A stretch of 35,341 nt of DNA from an uncultured Eubacteriales bacterium (GCA_902788445.1 CADAKE010000004.1:1-35341); one strand, 5' to 3'. Positions 9,801-16,840 are shown, numbered from the stretch's first letter. Translations and numbers: made by a program. The notes: a model not told the origin generated them from the letters alone.

Positions 9801-9874
9801 ACGCCCAGCATGACCATCAGCGCCAGGAAAATCCCGGCGGCTCCGCGATACACGTGACTGCGTTTCTTTTTCAT
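6821..9874 (-). CDS. Membrane-anchored GH3 beta-glucosidase with permuted domain order
   Basis: A protein of about 1017 residues. An N-terminal hydrophobic segment (about 10-28, after MKKKRSHVYRG) suggests a signal anchor, and a second segment (about 981-1005) followed by KHRKEGRQ lies at the C-terminus. The GH3 alpha/beta-sandwich domain comes first, a FnIII-like segment follows (very roughly 400-500), and the GH3 TIM barrel is last, with KHFAFNDQETNRDG and GFVITDS carrying the likely nucleophile D904. This is the reverse of the usual GH3 order; reversed forms are known, for example from Butyrivibrio and Ruminococcus. It likely releases glucose from beta-glucosides at the outer face. The ATG at 9874 has AAAGGGG upstream; a longer frame reaching 10045 would run into the kinase gene. 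First gene of the operon. Confidence 0.88.
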   Translation of the reverse strand: MKKKRSHVYRGAAGIFLALMVMLGVVAQVADSWADKVNELLGASSATIQRSANLADYRYPSDYANASDLIIDEIAFNTRLAAEGTVALKGTPELPGKKVTLFGMRSGDKMQFGGSMGELVSAVEAVNLASGMANSGFEINPAMVQFYKDHEADYEPTRSAGGNIVSSYVDDDGENTQGAAIGEVPVSEYSADLLGDYKDAAVIVLGRDAGESACFYPGLNGLSNPDEFTNSPTGNILSLSNEERDLVNWVKAQGFGKIVVLLNSASAMEIEELKQDAAIDSILWIGNPGAYGTYGIAKLLSGEALPSGHLPDTFAVNSALSPAAQNFGIYTFANIDDIETTKNHALRAEWYLVEAEGIYTGYKYYETRYFDSVLGQGNAASAQSGEAVNGSRAWNYENEVSYAFGYGVEGSTFAEEITDAKIDWTGNTPSTVTVKVNNTGDKAAKHAVQLYVSLPYTDYDRTAGVEKAAVQLVSYAKTGEAQEKSFKDVVLLAPGETEEITLSFNAQDIYSYDRMQAHDGVTGAYILEAGDYWFATGNGAHDAANAVLKAAYPHAAAGLESTGAVRLETLNETHTLTESNGVTIQNQLDEADLNTWNTDATVTWLTRADWAGTFPKSVESMTATEAMITLLRNATYDAAAELASYTGPAVFTYGAKNNIKAVDLVGLDYNDPKYDLLLDEMTLQDLINQYIAYTSEITSISMPKENPADSPLGFIATIGQRTAGSIYEVAKDDPAYGHYTNVYPGGPIVAATFSPLLQKEEGRLIANDCIWDGYTHWYGPGLNLHRTPYNGRNVGYYSEDAMLTGLSAAYVHQSLNRYGIVTNAKHFAFNDQETNRDGLAVFLNEQAAREGELRGFQIAIRDGGMKGVMTAFNRIGVTHVAAHRGLMNGILRGEWGFNGFVITDSVKSAQYFLPRETLMAGNDMMLGGSNNGKVWNMTVDAVSADPVVQAGLRESYHRKLYAAVNSVQLNGMTPDTNATGGLVWWALILRILMGICFVGFVVYVVLFILKHRKEGRQ

Positions 9875-9932
9875 GAAGGTTCCCCTTTCTTCTTTGGAAA
9901 ATGGACATAGTTCAACCAATTCTGACACATTC

Positions 9933-9961
9933 ACTATACACAAAAAAATCGTGCCGCGCAA
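9933..9961 (-). promoter_or_regulatory. Possible promoter of the glucan operon
   Basis: On the minus strand a TATAGT -10 box (9933-9938) lies 17 bases after TTGCGC (9956-9961), upstream of the GH3 start. The -35 box is poor, which would fit a promoter needing an activator. It overlaps the terminator of the kinase gene. Confidence 0.35.
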
Positions 9962-9975
9962 GGGGCGTGGCACGA
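9942..9975 (-). terminator. Terminator after the histidine kinase gene
   Basis: An 11-bp stem (9949-9959 with 9965-9975, one wobble) with a five-base AAGGG loop is followed on the minus strand by seven Ts (9942-9948). It lies 30 bases after the kinase stop and separates the two-component genes from the glucan operon. Confidence 0.85.
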
Positions 9976-10000
9976 ACGGCAGATTTTTGGCACAAACGAC
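9969..10000 (-). promoter_or_regulatory. Direct repeats, candidate response-regulator site
   Basis: GGCACGAACGGC (9969-9980) and GGCACAAACGAC (9989-10000) are direct repeats 20 bases apart, just upstream of the glucan operon promoter. LytTR regulators typically bind two direct repeats about two helical turns apart, and a LytTR regulator is encoded just upstream. The first copy overlaps the terminator stem, so its conservation could have another cause. Confidence 0.35.
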
Positions 10001-10004
10001 GGCT

Positions 10005-11366
10005 TTATGTGGGAATAACCGCTTCCAAATAAAAGATATTTCCATCCGCGTGAATATCCATCTGACCGCTGTATTTGCGCACGATGCTGCGGATGCTTTT
10101 CAGGCCATAGCCATGGTTGGCTTTGTCCGGCTTCCGGGTCTGCGGCAGACCGTCCTGCATTTGGATACTGCCGTCAAAATAGTTTTCCAGCTGGATATAC
10201 AGGATATTCCCTTTGTCCAGGATGGACAGACTGATGATCTTCTGTTCGGGATTTTCCACGCGCTCCACGCTCTCAATGGCGTTGTCCAGGGCATTTCCCA
10301 GCAGGGTGTACAAATCCACCAGCGCAATCTTTTTCAGGTTTTCGGTGTTCACCATGCAGGAAAGCCGGATGCCGCGGTTCTTGCAATATACGCTTTTCTC
10401 CGTCAGCAGGGTGTCCAGCGCCTCGTTGCCGGTTTTTACGATGGCGTCATAAAAATCAATCGCCCGGCTGGTTTCCTGAATCTGGCGCTTTCGCTCCTCA
10501 TCCGACACCTGGGCCAGCGCCTGCAACTGGTGCTTCAGATCATGGCTTTTCTGATTGATCATGTCGATGTTTTCTTTGGAAAACTCGTACTGCGCCTGCC
10601 GTTCCTTTGCCAGGCGGCTGATGATTTCGTTTTCCGTTTTTAGCGCCATCCGCTGGTGAATATACCACATGACGGCGGTCATCACCACACTGAGCAGGAT
10701 CAGCACGGCGGAAAGGAACAACTGTAAATATCGGTATATAGCAAGAAGCGATTCGTGCAGGGCGATAGGCTGGATCACGTTTTCCATCAAGTGCTTGGTG
10801 GCGGACATGATAAGTATGTAAGCCGCGTACAGAAAAAGATACATCCAGGTAGAAAACCGATCCTCGCTGCTCCACCTCCCCCTTACCCGGCGGAAATGGG
10901 GCTCCAGCACCGAATAAACAGCGGCATAAAAGGCCGCATAGACGGCAAGCATCATGAACAGATATAATCCGGGATGCTGCTCCGGGAAATCGGGAAAAAA
11001 AGTATATACGAACAGATTGCGAATCAGCACGGTCACGATGTTTTCCGTGAAGGAAGTGATCATCATATAATACAGCGCGGTATTCAGTCCCGTATCATAG
11101 CAGATGAACACATACGCCACCAGTACCGCGTTCATGAAAAGCCAATAGGGGCCGATCAATATGGGATAAGCGGTCAAGTAAGGCCGGAGCAGCGCCTGCA
11201 GCGGAACATAGCAAAAGGCCAGCAGCAGACAAACGGCGGAGCCAACGCTGATCCTCAACCGAAACCTTTCACGGTGAGGAAGCGTTTTGTGGCATAAAAC
11301 CCACAGCATCCCCAGCGTTCCAGCCATAAAACGGAACTGATCCAACAGCGCCAAAAACAATTGCAT
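10005..11366 (-). CDS. GHKL-type sensor histidine kinase
   Basis: A 453-residue sensor kinase of the AgrC/NatK-like group. The first ~235 residues hold about six to seven hydrophobic segments. A short coiled region (240-270) leads to KSHDLKHQLQAL, with the likely phospho-acceptor H275. The ATPase part has the N-box LGNALDNAIESV and the glycine-rich HGYGLKSIRSIV near the end. This C-terminal type (HATPase_c_5) usually pairs with LytTR regulators, and a LytTR gene lies six bases upstream in the same operon. The multi-pass sensor region suggests a membrane-proximal or peptide-like signal, but the signal is unknown. The adjacent glucan operon is the most likely target, by position only. Confidence 0.88.
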   Translation of the reverse strand: MQLFLALLDQFRFMAGTLGMLWVLCHKTLPHRERFRLRISVGSAVCLLLAFCYVPLQALLRPYLTAYPILIGPYWLFMNAVLVAYVFICYDTGLNTALYYMMITSFTENIVTVLIRNLFVYTFFPDFPEQHPGLYLFMMLAVYAAFYAAVYSVLEPHFRRVRGRWSSEDRFSTWMYLFLYAAYILIMSATKHLMENVIQPIALHESLLAIYRYLQLFLSAVLILLSVVMTAVMWYIHQRMALKTENEIISRLAKERQAQYEFSKENIDMINQKSHDLKHQLQALAQVSDEERKRQIQETSRAIDFYDAIVKTGNEALDTLLTEKSVYCKNRGIRLSCMVNTENLKKIALVDLYTLLGNALDNAIESVERVENPEQKIISLSILDKGNILYIQLENYFDGSIQMQDGLPQTRKPDKANHGYGLKSIRSIVRKYSGQMDIHADGNIFYLEAVIPT

Positions 11367-11372
11367 GTTCCT

Positions 11373-12071
11373 TCACCTGTGCAAATATTTCATGTATTCG
11401 TTCAGCAGCGAATCCTTGTATGCCCGGCCCAAAGGGATGCTTAAATTGGACACCTGCGCTTCCGAAGCGGTGACGCCGCCCAAATGGGCCAGATTGATCA
11501 GATAGGATTTATGGCATCGAACGAAATGATACTTTTTTAACGTACCCTCCTGCTCCTTCATGCTGGCCCGCACCTTGTATTCCCTGTCCGCCGTGTGATA
11601 GATCAGGTAATGGGCCATGACTTCAATATATAGAATCCTTTCCGTTTCCAGGGATACCGGCCCGTTTACCGTATCAATCACCAGCGTTTGTCGGCGGCTT
11701 TGGGCAGCGCGCCGCAGCGCCTTTTGAAACTTCATGGCAAAATCGTAATAGCCGATGGGCTTGATGATATAATCCACCGCGTCCACTTCGTAGCCGTTGA
11801 TGGCGTACTGGGCGATGTTGGTAATGAACAGGATCACCACCTGCTCGTCCTTTTCCCGGATTTTTCGGGCGGTGTCCATGCCGTTCAAGCCCGGCATATC
11901 AATATCAAAGATCAGAATATCATATTGCTGCGCATAGTCAGCCAGCAGCGCATTTCCGGAAGAAAAAGAAAACACGCTCATTTCCTGTCCTTTTTCCTTG
12001 GACATCCGTTCAATATAGCCTTGCAGCGTTTCCCGAACAGAAGCCTCGTCGTCCACTATGGCAATCCGCAT
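11373..12071 (-). CDS. LytTR-family response regulator
   Basis: A 232-residue regulator. The receiver domain (1 to about 120) has the acidic pocket VDDE (6-9), the phosphorylation site D56 in LIFDIDMPG and the lysine of VDYIIKPIG. The C-terminal LytTR DNA-binding domain (about 130-232) contains ILYIEVMAHYLIYHT, then FVRCHKSYLIN and a late basic stretch. It is the first gene of a two-gene operon with the GHKL kinase and has a strong promoter of its own at 12143-12170. LytTR proteins bind paired direct repeats; a candidate pair lies upstream of the glucan operon at 9969-10000. Confidence 0.92.
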   Translation of the reverse strand: MRIAIVDDEASVRETLQGYIERMSKEKGQEMSVFSFSSGNALLADYAQQYDILIFDIDMPGLNGMDTARKIREKDEQVVILFITNIAQYAINGYEVDAVDYIIKPIGYYDFAMKFQKALRRAAQSRRQTLVIDTVNGPVSLETERILYIEVMAHYLIYHTADREYKVRASMKEQEGTLKKYHFVRCHKSYLINLAHLGGVTASEAQVSNLSIPLGRAYKDSLLNEYMKYLHR

Positions 12072-12142
12072 TCCTGAGTTCTCCGTTTCCTTCCCTTATT
12101 CTTGGGGCTCATCGTTACTATTGGCAGCATTTTGTCGCTTTT

Positions 12143-12170
12143 ATTATAACGCTTTTTGGTTTTTCGTCAA
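12143..12170 (-). promoter_or_regulatory. Promoter of the LytTR/GHKL operon
   Basis: On the minus strand TTGACG (12165-12170) and a perfect TATAAT (12143-12148) are 16 bases apart, about 70 bases before the regulator start. This is a near-consensus vegetative (sigma-A) promoter. Confidence 0.8.
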
Positions 12171-12203
12171 TGTCAGAATCATTCAATAGGAAGGTTCAGC
12201 AGC

Positions 12204-12336
12204 ATGGATCGTGTTTTATATGGATGTGCGTATTACGATGAATATATGCTGAGGAACGGCTGGAAAAGGACATGGAAATGACGCAAAGGCGGGCATCAAC
12301 GTGATCCGTATCGCTGAATCCACCTGGGCAACCGAG
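12204..12336 (+). pseudogene. GH42 beta-galactosidase N-terminal remnant
   Basis: From the ATG at 12204 (GGAAGG upstream) the translation reads MDRVLYGCAYYDEYM. After frame changes it continues EERLEKDMEM and then KAGINVIRIAESTWATE. This order closely matches the start of GH42 beta-galactosidases, which I know as YYDEYMP..RL..D..MM..AGINVVR.AE..W. At least two frameshifts separate the pieces and the rest of the ~650-residue enzyme is missing, so this is a dead fragment. It is joined directly to a peptidase fragment. Confidence 0.75.
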
Positions 12337-12903
12337 GTTGAATTGCAGATTCGTTTTTTGGTTTTTGCGAATCAGCAGATCAGACGGGAAAACAGTCCCA
12401 TTAAAAACGTGGTGCTGGATCTGAGTACAAACGGTGGGGGCGCGGCTTCCGCAGCCATCTGGGTGATCGGATGGTATCTCGGTGAGGCACAGTTTTCGCT
12501 TACCCATACCGCGACAAATGCCGCAACCACCATTGCTTACCGCGCCGATGTGAATCTGGATCATCAGTTTGACGATGCTGATACGATTTCCGATCTGAAC
12601 CTGTTCTGCCTGACTTCTCCCTTCTCATTCTCCTGCGGCAACCTGGTGCCCTGGGCTTTCAAGGCGGACGGACGAGTAACGCTGCTTGGACGGGTGACCG
12701 ACGGAGGAAGCTGCTCTGTATTCTTCACAACCACACCTTGGGGAACCAGCTACAAGCTTTCCGGTCCTGATCGGATTTCCTTCGTGAAAAAAGGCGCGTA
12801 TTATGATGTGGACCGCGGCGTTGAACCGGACTATTTTATCAGAGACTATCATACATTCTACAATCGGGAAGCGCTGACAGAAATCATCAGCAGTCTTAAG
12901 TGA
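12337..12903 (+). pseudogene. S41-type peptidase C-terminal fragment
   Basis: The open frame (12301-12903) starts inside the GH42 remnant and then becomes a piece of an S41 (tail-specific/C-terminal processing) peptidase. NVVLDLSTNGGG resembles the family's LDLR.N.GG motif, and LTSPFSFSCGN carries the serine region. FVKKGAYYDVDRGVEPDYFI matches the usual end. The N-terminal half, including any signal peptide or PDZ domain, is absent. I treat the 200-codon frame as a chance fusion of two remnants, not a working gene, although the S41 part itself has stayed open for about 190 codons. Confidence 0.65.
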
Positions 12904-12914
12904 ACTCCGTTTCC

Positions 12915-13004
12915 CTGCAAGCTGGGATGAACGCTCATCTGACAAAGCCTGTGGAAGCAGAACGGTTGTATGAAACCCTGGAATCTCTGATTCGGGATGA
13001 CTGA
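12915..13004 (+). pseudogene. Receiver-domain C-terminal remnant
   Basis: Thirty codons read LQAGMNAHLTKPVEAERL and onward to a TGA stop at 13002-13004. AGMNAHLTKP is the conserved end of response-regulator receiver domains (the lysine before proline is the switch-region lysine), typical of hybrid histidine kinases. Nothing of the receiver upstream survives. This is the third unrelated fragment in under 1 kb. From here to 13183 I see nothing else. Confidence 0.7.
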
Positions 13005-13183
13005 CGGATGCCGCACCAAAATGTAAATCTTCCCACCAAGCTCCCCTGAAACAGGGCGGCAAGGCGCTTCCGGCGCTGAAAATCGCTCACGTTGGCTTCT
13101 ACGGGCCATGGCTTGCACGGCAATCTGCTGCTGTGGAAGGGTGAAGGCAGCACCCATCTGGATTCTGCTCCCGGAAGAAAACA

Positions 13184-13268
13184 AAAAACTCCCTGTTCCT
13201 TTTCTACCATCATATCGCCTCGACAGCCGAGGAGGGGTGACGGCAGAAAAGAAACAGGGATCTTTTTT
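13184..13268. terminator. Long hairpin with T-runs on both sides
   Basis: A 16-bp stem (13190-13205 with 13245-13260, one wobble) has a ~39-base loop, which itself holds a small hairpin (CCTCG/CGAGG). TCTTTTTT follows on the plus strand and AAAAAA precedes, so it could act in both directions. It lies between the gene remnants and the tannase-like gene. Confidence 0.6.
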
Positions 13269-13269
13269 A

Positions 13270-13440
13270 GTATCTGTTCAGTCGTATCCAGATGGAGCAA
13301 AGTTTTAAGTTCTAAGTTCCAAGCCATTCGTTTGTTATCATCGGTACATATGTTTGCCGTTTGCACGATGTAAGACGAAAAATATCTTAGAACTTAGAAC
13401 TTTGAGCTTAGAACTCTCATGACCGCGACTGAATAGTTAC
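13270..13440. repeat. Inverted-repeat element B with inverted heptamers
   Basis: It starts GTATCTGTTCAGTCG (13270-13284), identical to element A at 459-473, and ends CGACTGAATAGTTAC (13426-13440), two bases different from element A. Inside, heptamers AAGTTTT, AAGTTCT, AAGTTCC (13300-13320) are answered on the other side by inverted copies (TTAGAAC, TTAGAAC, TTTGAGC, TTAGAAC; 13388-13415). No coding capacity. It ends 10 bases from the stop of the tannase-like gene. Confidence 0.65.
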
Positions 13441-13450
13441 TATCGTATGT

Positions 13451-15082
13451 TCATTTCTTTCCGCAAATCGCATCGATCCATTCCAGCGCTTCCCCGGGGT
13501 AATCCGCTTCGCTGTGGGGCTGATCCCATACAAGCGCATAATCCACGGGATAACCAGCGTTGGCTAATTTGACGGCCAGGATCATGGAAACGGTGAAAGC
13601 GGTATCGGCGTCGCTGGCGCCTACCCGGATTCGATAGTGCTTTGCCTGGACGCTCTTTTCGGCGGTGCCGATAAAGTTCATGGGATTCAGCAGGAAAACC
13701 CGTTCCGCCAGGGCCGCGTCCCCGGAAACGTCGAATGCGCCTTCGTACTTCGCCGCTTCTTCCGGGAAATCCTGGCGCAATTCTGCGATGGCTTCGCCGA
13801 GGACGGGATTGAAATGGGCGTAATCGGTTTCGGGTGAACCGAATACGTGGTTTTCGCCGCTGTTCCCGTTCAGGGCGTCAAAGGCCGTGCAGGGCTTCAT
13901 CCGGCGGCGATGGTTCATTACATAATCATCCAGAGAGGAAATGACGGCCTTTTGCCCGTCCCAGGACAGCCAGGCCCGCTTGTCGCTGCCCTGTTTTTGG
14001 ATCATCTCAGGCTTGTGCTCCACGCAGGGCGTGCCCTTGGGCGGACGGCTCATCATGTCCCCCAGACTCATGGGACGCTCGTCCAAAACGACGCCGGGGC
14101 CCGCGTGGTGGGCGTTGCCGCCGTGCGGCGCGGGAGCTTCGTAGGTATAATTGCCAGTTAGATAATCTTCTGCCGGGTAGGACAGACGACTCAAGAATTT
14201 GGATGCGGAAGCATTCAAACAATCCATCAGATAATCATAGAAGGAGCCGCCGCGGCCATCGGAACGCAGGGTCAGGGGTTCGTTCGTTTCCGGATGGCGC
14301 AGTTCCAAGCTGTTTACGTATGTGATATACTTATCAGACAATTTCCTGGATAGGGCTTCCTTGAAGGGCGTCATGGTTTCGGAGGGGCCGCACATGCAGT
14401 CCTCGCTGACCTTGTCCGCTTGGAAGCACCATTCATAGGCCAGGTCGGCGTGCTCCAGGTCGATAATGGGACAGTAAATCTGTGCGGCGAATATGGCGTC
14501 GCTTTCATCCATGAACGCGCCGTTTTTCTCCAAATAGAGATTATACCGGATATTATCGCCGGTCACGCCCAGCAGTGCGCTCATGGCCCCGCCCGCGCTC
14601 CAGCCTACGGAGATGATCTTGTTAAAATCGCCGGGCAGGGCGTTTTTGTTGTGCCGAAGGAACCGCAGTGCCGTTTTCATGTCGATCAGCGAAATGGGGG
14701 ATTTGCCCACCAATTCGCCTTTTTCATTCCGGCTTTCCCGGCCCCGGCAGCCGCAGGTGATATAGATGAGGCCGTGATTCAAATACTGCTCGGCATAGCA
14801 ACGGGGGCCGCCGAGCCAGGTGTGGGGCATCTGCATATATCCGGCAGCGTTGTTTTCAAACACGATGGGCACGCTCTTGCTTTGATCGGTGGGCGTGCCG
14901 TCCGGATTCATGTACGCCTTGGGCACGAAGATGGACAGCCGCTGAAACTTGGGCACGTCGGCCTTTGCCGTGTAGAGGACATCCTCCAGACACCAGCAGT
15001 CAAACTTTTCATCAAGCGTCCATTTGTCCCGGCAATCGGTCAATTCCATGGTTTGGTTGATGATAGGAATATAATCGCTCAT
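13451..15082 (-). CDS. Subtype-B tannase-like alpha/beta hydrolase
   Basis: A serine esterase of about 543 residues. VGWSAGGAMSALLG holds the nucleophile S162, and AAQIYCPIIDLEHADLAYEW and RIRVGASDADTAF resemble bacterial subtype-B tannases (Lactobacillus plantarum TanLp1 type). The likely acid D491 and the base H523 in WDQPHS are 32 residues apart, matching the D419/H451 spacing I recall for TanLp1. Such enzymes cleave galloyl and similar aromatic esters; the true substrate here is unknown. No signal peptide, so probably cytoplasmic. The ATG at 15082 has AAAGGATGG upstream; an upstream in-frame ATG at 15133 lies inside the DUF554 gene. It is second in a two-gene operon 16 bases after DUF554. 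A tryptophan replaces the usual residue after Gly in the nucleophile elbow. Confidence 0.82.
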   Translation of the reverse strand: MSDYIPIINQTMELTDCRDKWTLDEKFDCWCLEDVLYTAKADVPKFQRLSIFVPKAYMNPDGTPTDQSKSVPIVFENNAAGYMQMPHTWLGGPRCYAEQYLNHGLIYITCGCRGRESRNEKGELVGKSPISLIDMKTALRFLRHNKNALPGDFNKIISVGWSAGGAMSALLGVTGDNIRYNLYLEKNGAFMDESDAIFAAQIYCPIIDLEHADLAYEWCFQADKVSEDCMCGPSETMTPFKEALSRKLSDKYITYVNSLELRHPETNEPLTLRSDGRGGSFYDYLMDCLNASASKFLSRLSYPAEDYLTGNYTYEAPAPHGGNAHHAGPGVVLDERPMSLGDMMSRPPKGTPCVEHKPEMIQKQGSDKRAWLSWDGQKAVISSLDDYVMNHRRRMKPCTAFDALNGNSGENHVFGSPETDYAHFNPVLGEAIAELRQDFPEEAAKYEGAFDVSGDAALAERVFLLNPMNFIGTAEKSVQAKHYRIRVGASDADTAFTVSMILAVKLANAGYPVDYALVWDQPHSEADYPGEALEWIDAICGKK

Positions 15083-15098
15083 TGAAACCCATCCTTTC

Positions 15099-15800
15099 TT
15101 ATAACAGCGGGACGATCCAGGCGGCCCAGGCATAGCTGATGGGCCACACCAGGATCATGGCGGGGATCATATCGGCAATGGGGAAATCCTTGATTTTGGC
15201 GATGCGGAAACCTGTCGCCAGCATGATCAAGCCGCCGCAGGCTTTGAAGTCATTGATCATGGCGGGAGTGGTCAACGGGAAAATCAGCCTGGCGCACAGG
15301 AACAGGATCATAAAAATGATGAACTGCGGAATAGCCACCAGGCATGTTACCATCCCCAGCGAGCAGGCGAAGATCATGGCGGTGAAAATATCCAGGATGG
15401 ATTTAGCCAGCAGGATGCTGTGATCCCCACTCATGCCAGACACGATGGAACCGTAAATGCCCGTGCCGCTGGAACAAAATAATACAATGGTCGTCACCAA
15501 TAAGGCACTGTCCATGTTGTTTTGCCCAGGAATCAGGCTCGCCAGTTTTTTGCCGCCATTTTCGATGCGGCGTCCCAAATGGGTCACGATACCGATGATA
15601 GTACCTACAATCAGCGCCAGCACCACGGCCGGCATATTCTGCATGAGAACAATGGACGAAATGCCGATGCCCATGGAGCAGATACCGAAGATCAGGTTCA
15701 GCTTTTCCTTAAATTCCTGGGACAGCTTGTTTCCCGCTTTTGCCCCAATCAAGCCGCCGATGGCTACCGCCAGCACGTTGCAAATGACGCCAATGGGCAT
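15099..15800 (-). CDS. DUF554 family membrane protein
   Basis: A membrane protein of 233 residues with about seven hydrophobic segments, matching the DUF554 (YdfK/YqgA-like) family: the start MPIGVICNVLAVAIGGLIGA and the glycine-rich middle (FCSSGTGIYGSIVSGMSGD) are typical. Function unknown; these are presumed small-molecule transporters or channels. I chose ATG 15800, with GGAGG seven bases upstream, over a longer frame from 15878 that would overlap its own promoter. It has a clear promoter (15838-15866), is divergent from the alpha/beta hydrolase gene and is co-transcribed with the tannase-like gene. Confidence 0.88.
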   Translation of the reverse strand: MPIGVICNVLAVAIGGLIGAKAGNKLSQEFKEKLNLIFGICSMGIGISSIVLMQNMPAVVLALIVGTIIGIVTHLGRRIENGGKKLASLIPGQNNMDSALLVTTIVLFCSSGTGIYGSIVSGMSGDHSILLAKSILDIFTAMIFACSLGMVTCLVAIPQFIIFMILFLCARLIFPLTTPAMINDFKACGGLIMLATGFRIAKIKDFPIADMIPAMILVWPISYAWAAWIVPLL

Positions 15801-15837
15801 GGAAGCACCTCCGAATCGTCTGGATTTTCTGACTGAT

Positions 15838-15866
15838 ATTGTATCGGAATCATGCTGGAAAATCAA
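15838..15866 (-). promoter_or_regulatory. Promoter of the DUF554-tannase operon
   Basis: On the minus strand TTGATT (15861-15866) and TACAAT (15838-15843) are 17 bases apart, about 38 bases before the DUF554 ATG. It stands back to back with the divergent promoter at 15922-15951; the shared regulatory element lies between and over them, so one regulator could act on both. Confidence 0.65.
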
Positions 15867-15896
15867 ATCATAATTCAAAAAAATTATCCCGGCTCA

Positions 15897-15951
15897 CGCA
15901 ATAATAGAGGCGAAAAACGGTTTGAATGATATCCACTTTCGCCTTTATAAT
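15897..15951 (+). promoter_or_regulatory. Shared element copy 1 and promoter of the alpha/beta hydrolase gene
   Basis: The element runs CGCAATAATAGAG then GCGAAAAACGGTTTGA (15897-15925). Its end forms the -35 box TTGAAT (15922-15927), followed after 18 bases by TATAAT (15946-15951). The same ~29-bp element occurs at 20976 and 22351, each time overlapping a -35 box. This copy is the most diverged on its left side. Confidence 0.75.
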
Positions 15952-15985
15952 GTAAATAACGAAAAAATGGAAGGAGTGTTTTTCC

Positions 15986-16840
15986 ATGCCCCATCCGCCC
16001 ATGATGCCGCCGCCCATTTCCTTAACGGCCCAGGAAGCTGCCTATATGGACAATGTCCAAAAGTTCCAGCAGTTTACTTTTGCCTATGAAGGACATACAC
16101 TGCCCTATAATCTGTATGTTCCTGCCAAAATGGACCAGCCGCTGCCGCTGGTGGTGTTCATGCACGACATGGGCTCCGTTTCTCAGGAGCCGGATCATAC
16201 TCTGCGCCAGGGCATCGGCGCGCTGGTGTGGGCGGACAACAGGGAGCAGGAGAAACGGCCTTGCTTTGTGCTGGCTCCCCAGTACGGCGAAAAATCTGCC
16301 CACGACGATTACACCGTGGGCTGGGCGGCGGAAGCGACCATCGCCCTGATCCAGAGCGTGTACCAAAAGTATGATATCGACACCAAGCGCATCTATGGTA
16401 CCGGCCAATCCATGGGCACCATGATGCTGTGCGAATTGCTGATTCGGCATCCCCACTTCTTCGCGGGCTGCTTCCTGACAGCCGGGCAATGGGACCCGGA
16501 ACGCATGGCGGCCATTAAAGATGAGCGCGTGTGGATCATGGTCTCTGAGCGCGACGGTCGGGCTTTTCCCATCATGGGCGAATGCATGGCTTCTATTGAG
16601 GCAGCGGGCGGCAAGGTGGCCCGGGGCCACGTGGACGCCAAGGCGGACGAGGAAACGAAGGCGGCGTTCTGCAAGGAGGTACTTTCCCAAAACGCCCATA
16701 TCCAGTTCACCTGGCTGGACGGCGACAGCGTGCTCACACCGGACGCCCCTGATTTCCCCGCGGTGTATCACATGTATACCTGGAAATGGGCATATCTCTT
16801 TGAGCCCATCCGGGCATGGCTGTTTGAACAAAGGCTGTAA
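15986..16840 (+). CDS. Alpha/beta hydrolase, esterase/depolymerase-like
   Basis: A 284-residue alpha/beta hydrolase. The strand-turn-helix LPLVVFMHDMG (residues 53-63), YGTGQSMG with nucleophile S142, and a final HMYTWKWAY region are visible. The shape resembles the PHB-depolymerase/feruloyl-esterase-like group, sometimes annotated as prolyl oligopeptidase family. ISLTAQEAAYMDN and a Pro/Met-rich start (MPHPPMMPPP) precede the fold; no signal peptide. AAGGAG lies nine bases before the ATG. Its promoter carries shared element copy 1, tying it to the ceramidase-like gene and the ABC importer. A LysR gene follows 80 bases later. Substrate unknown; ester or amide cleavage of an imported compound is likely. 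Confidence 0.8.
   Translation: MPHPPMMPPPISLTAQEAAYMDNVQKFQQFTFAYEGHTLPYNLYVPAKMDQPLPLVVFMHDMGSVSQEPDHTLRQGIGALVWADNREQEKRPCFVLAPQYGEKSAHDDYTVGWAAEATIALIQSVYQKYDIDTKRIYGTGQSMGTMMLCELLIRHPHFFAGCFLTAGQWDPERMAAIKDERVWIMVSERDGRAFPIMGECMASIEAAGGKVARGHVDAKADEETKAAFCKEVLSQNAHIQFTWLDGDSVLTPDAPDFPAVYHMYTWKWAYLFEPIRAWLFEQRL

Noticed and set aside
6812-9910. Plus-strand open frame of 1032 codons
   Set aside because: Antisense to the GH3 gene, which has clear catalytic motifs; the translation is biased (His, Gly, Val, Ala) without recognisable domains.
15986-16840. Prolyl oligopeptidase proper
   Set aside because: The protein lacks the beta-propeller and typical length; only the general alpha/beta hydrolase fold with GTGQSMG is supported.
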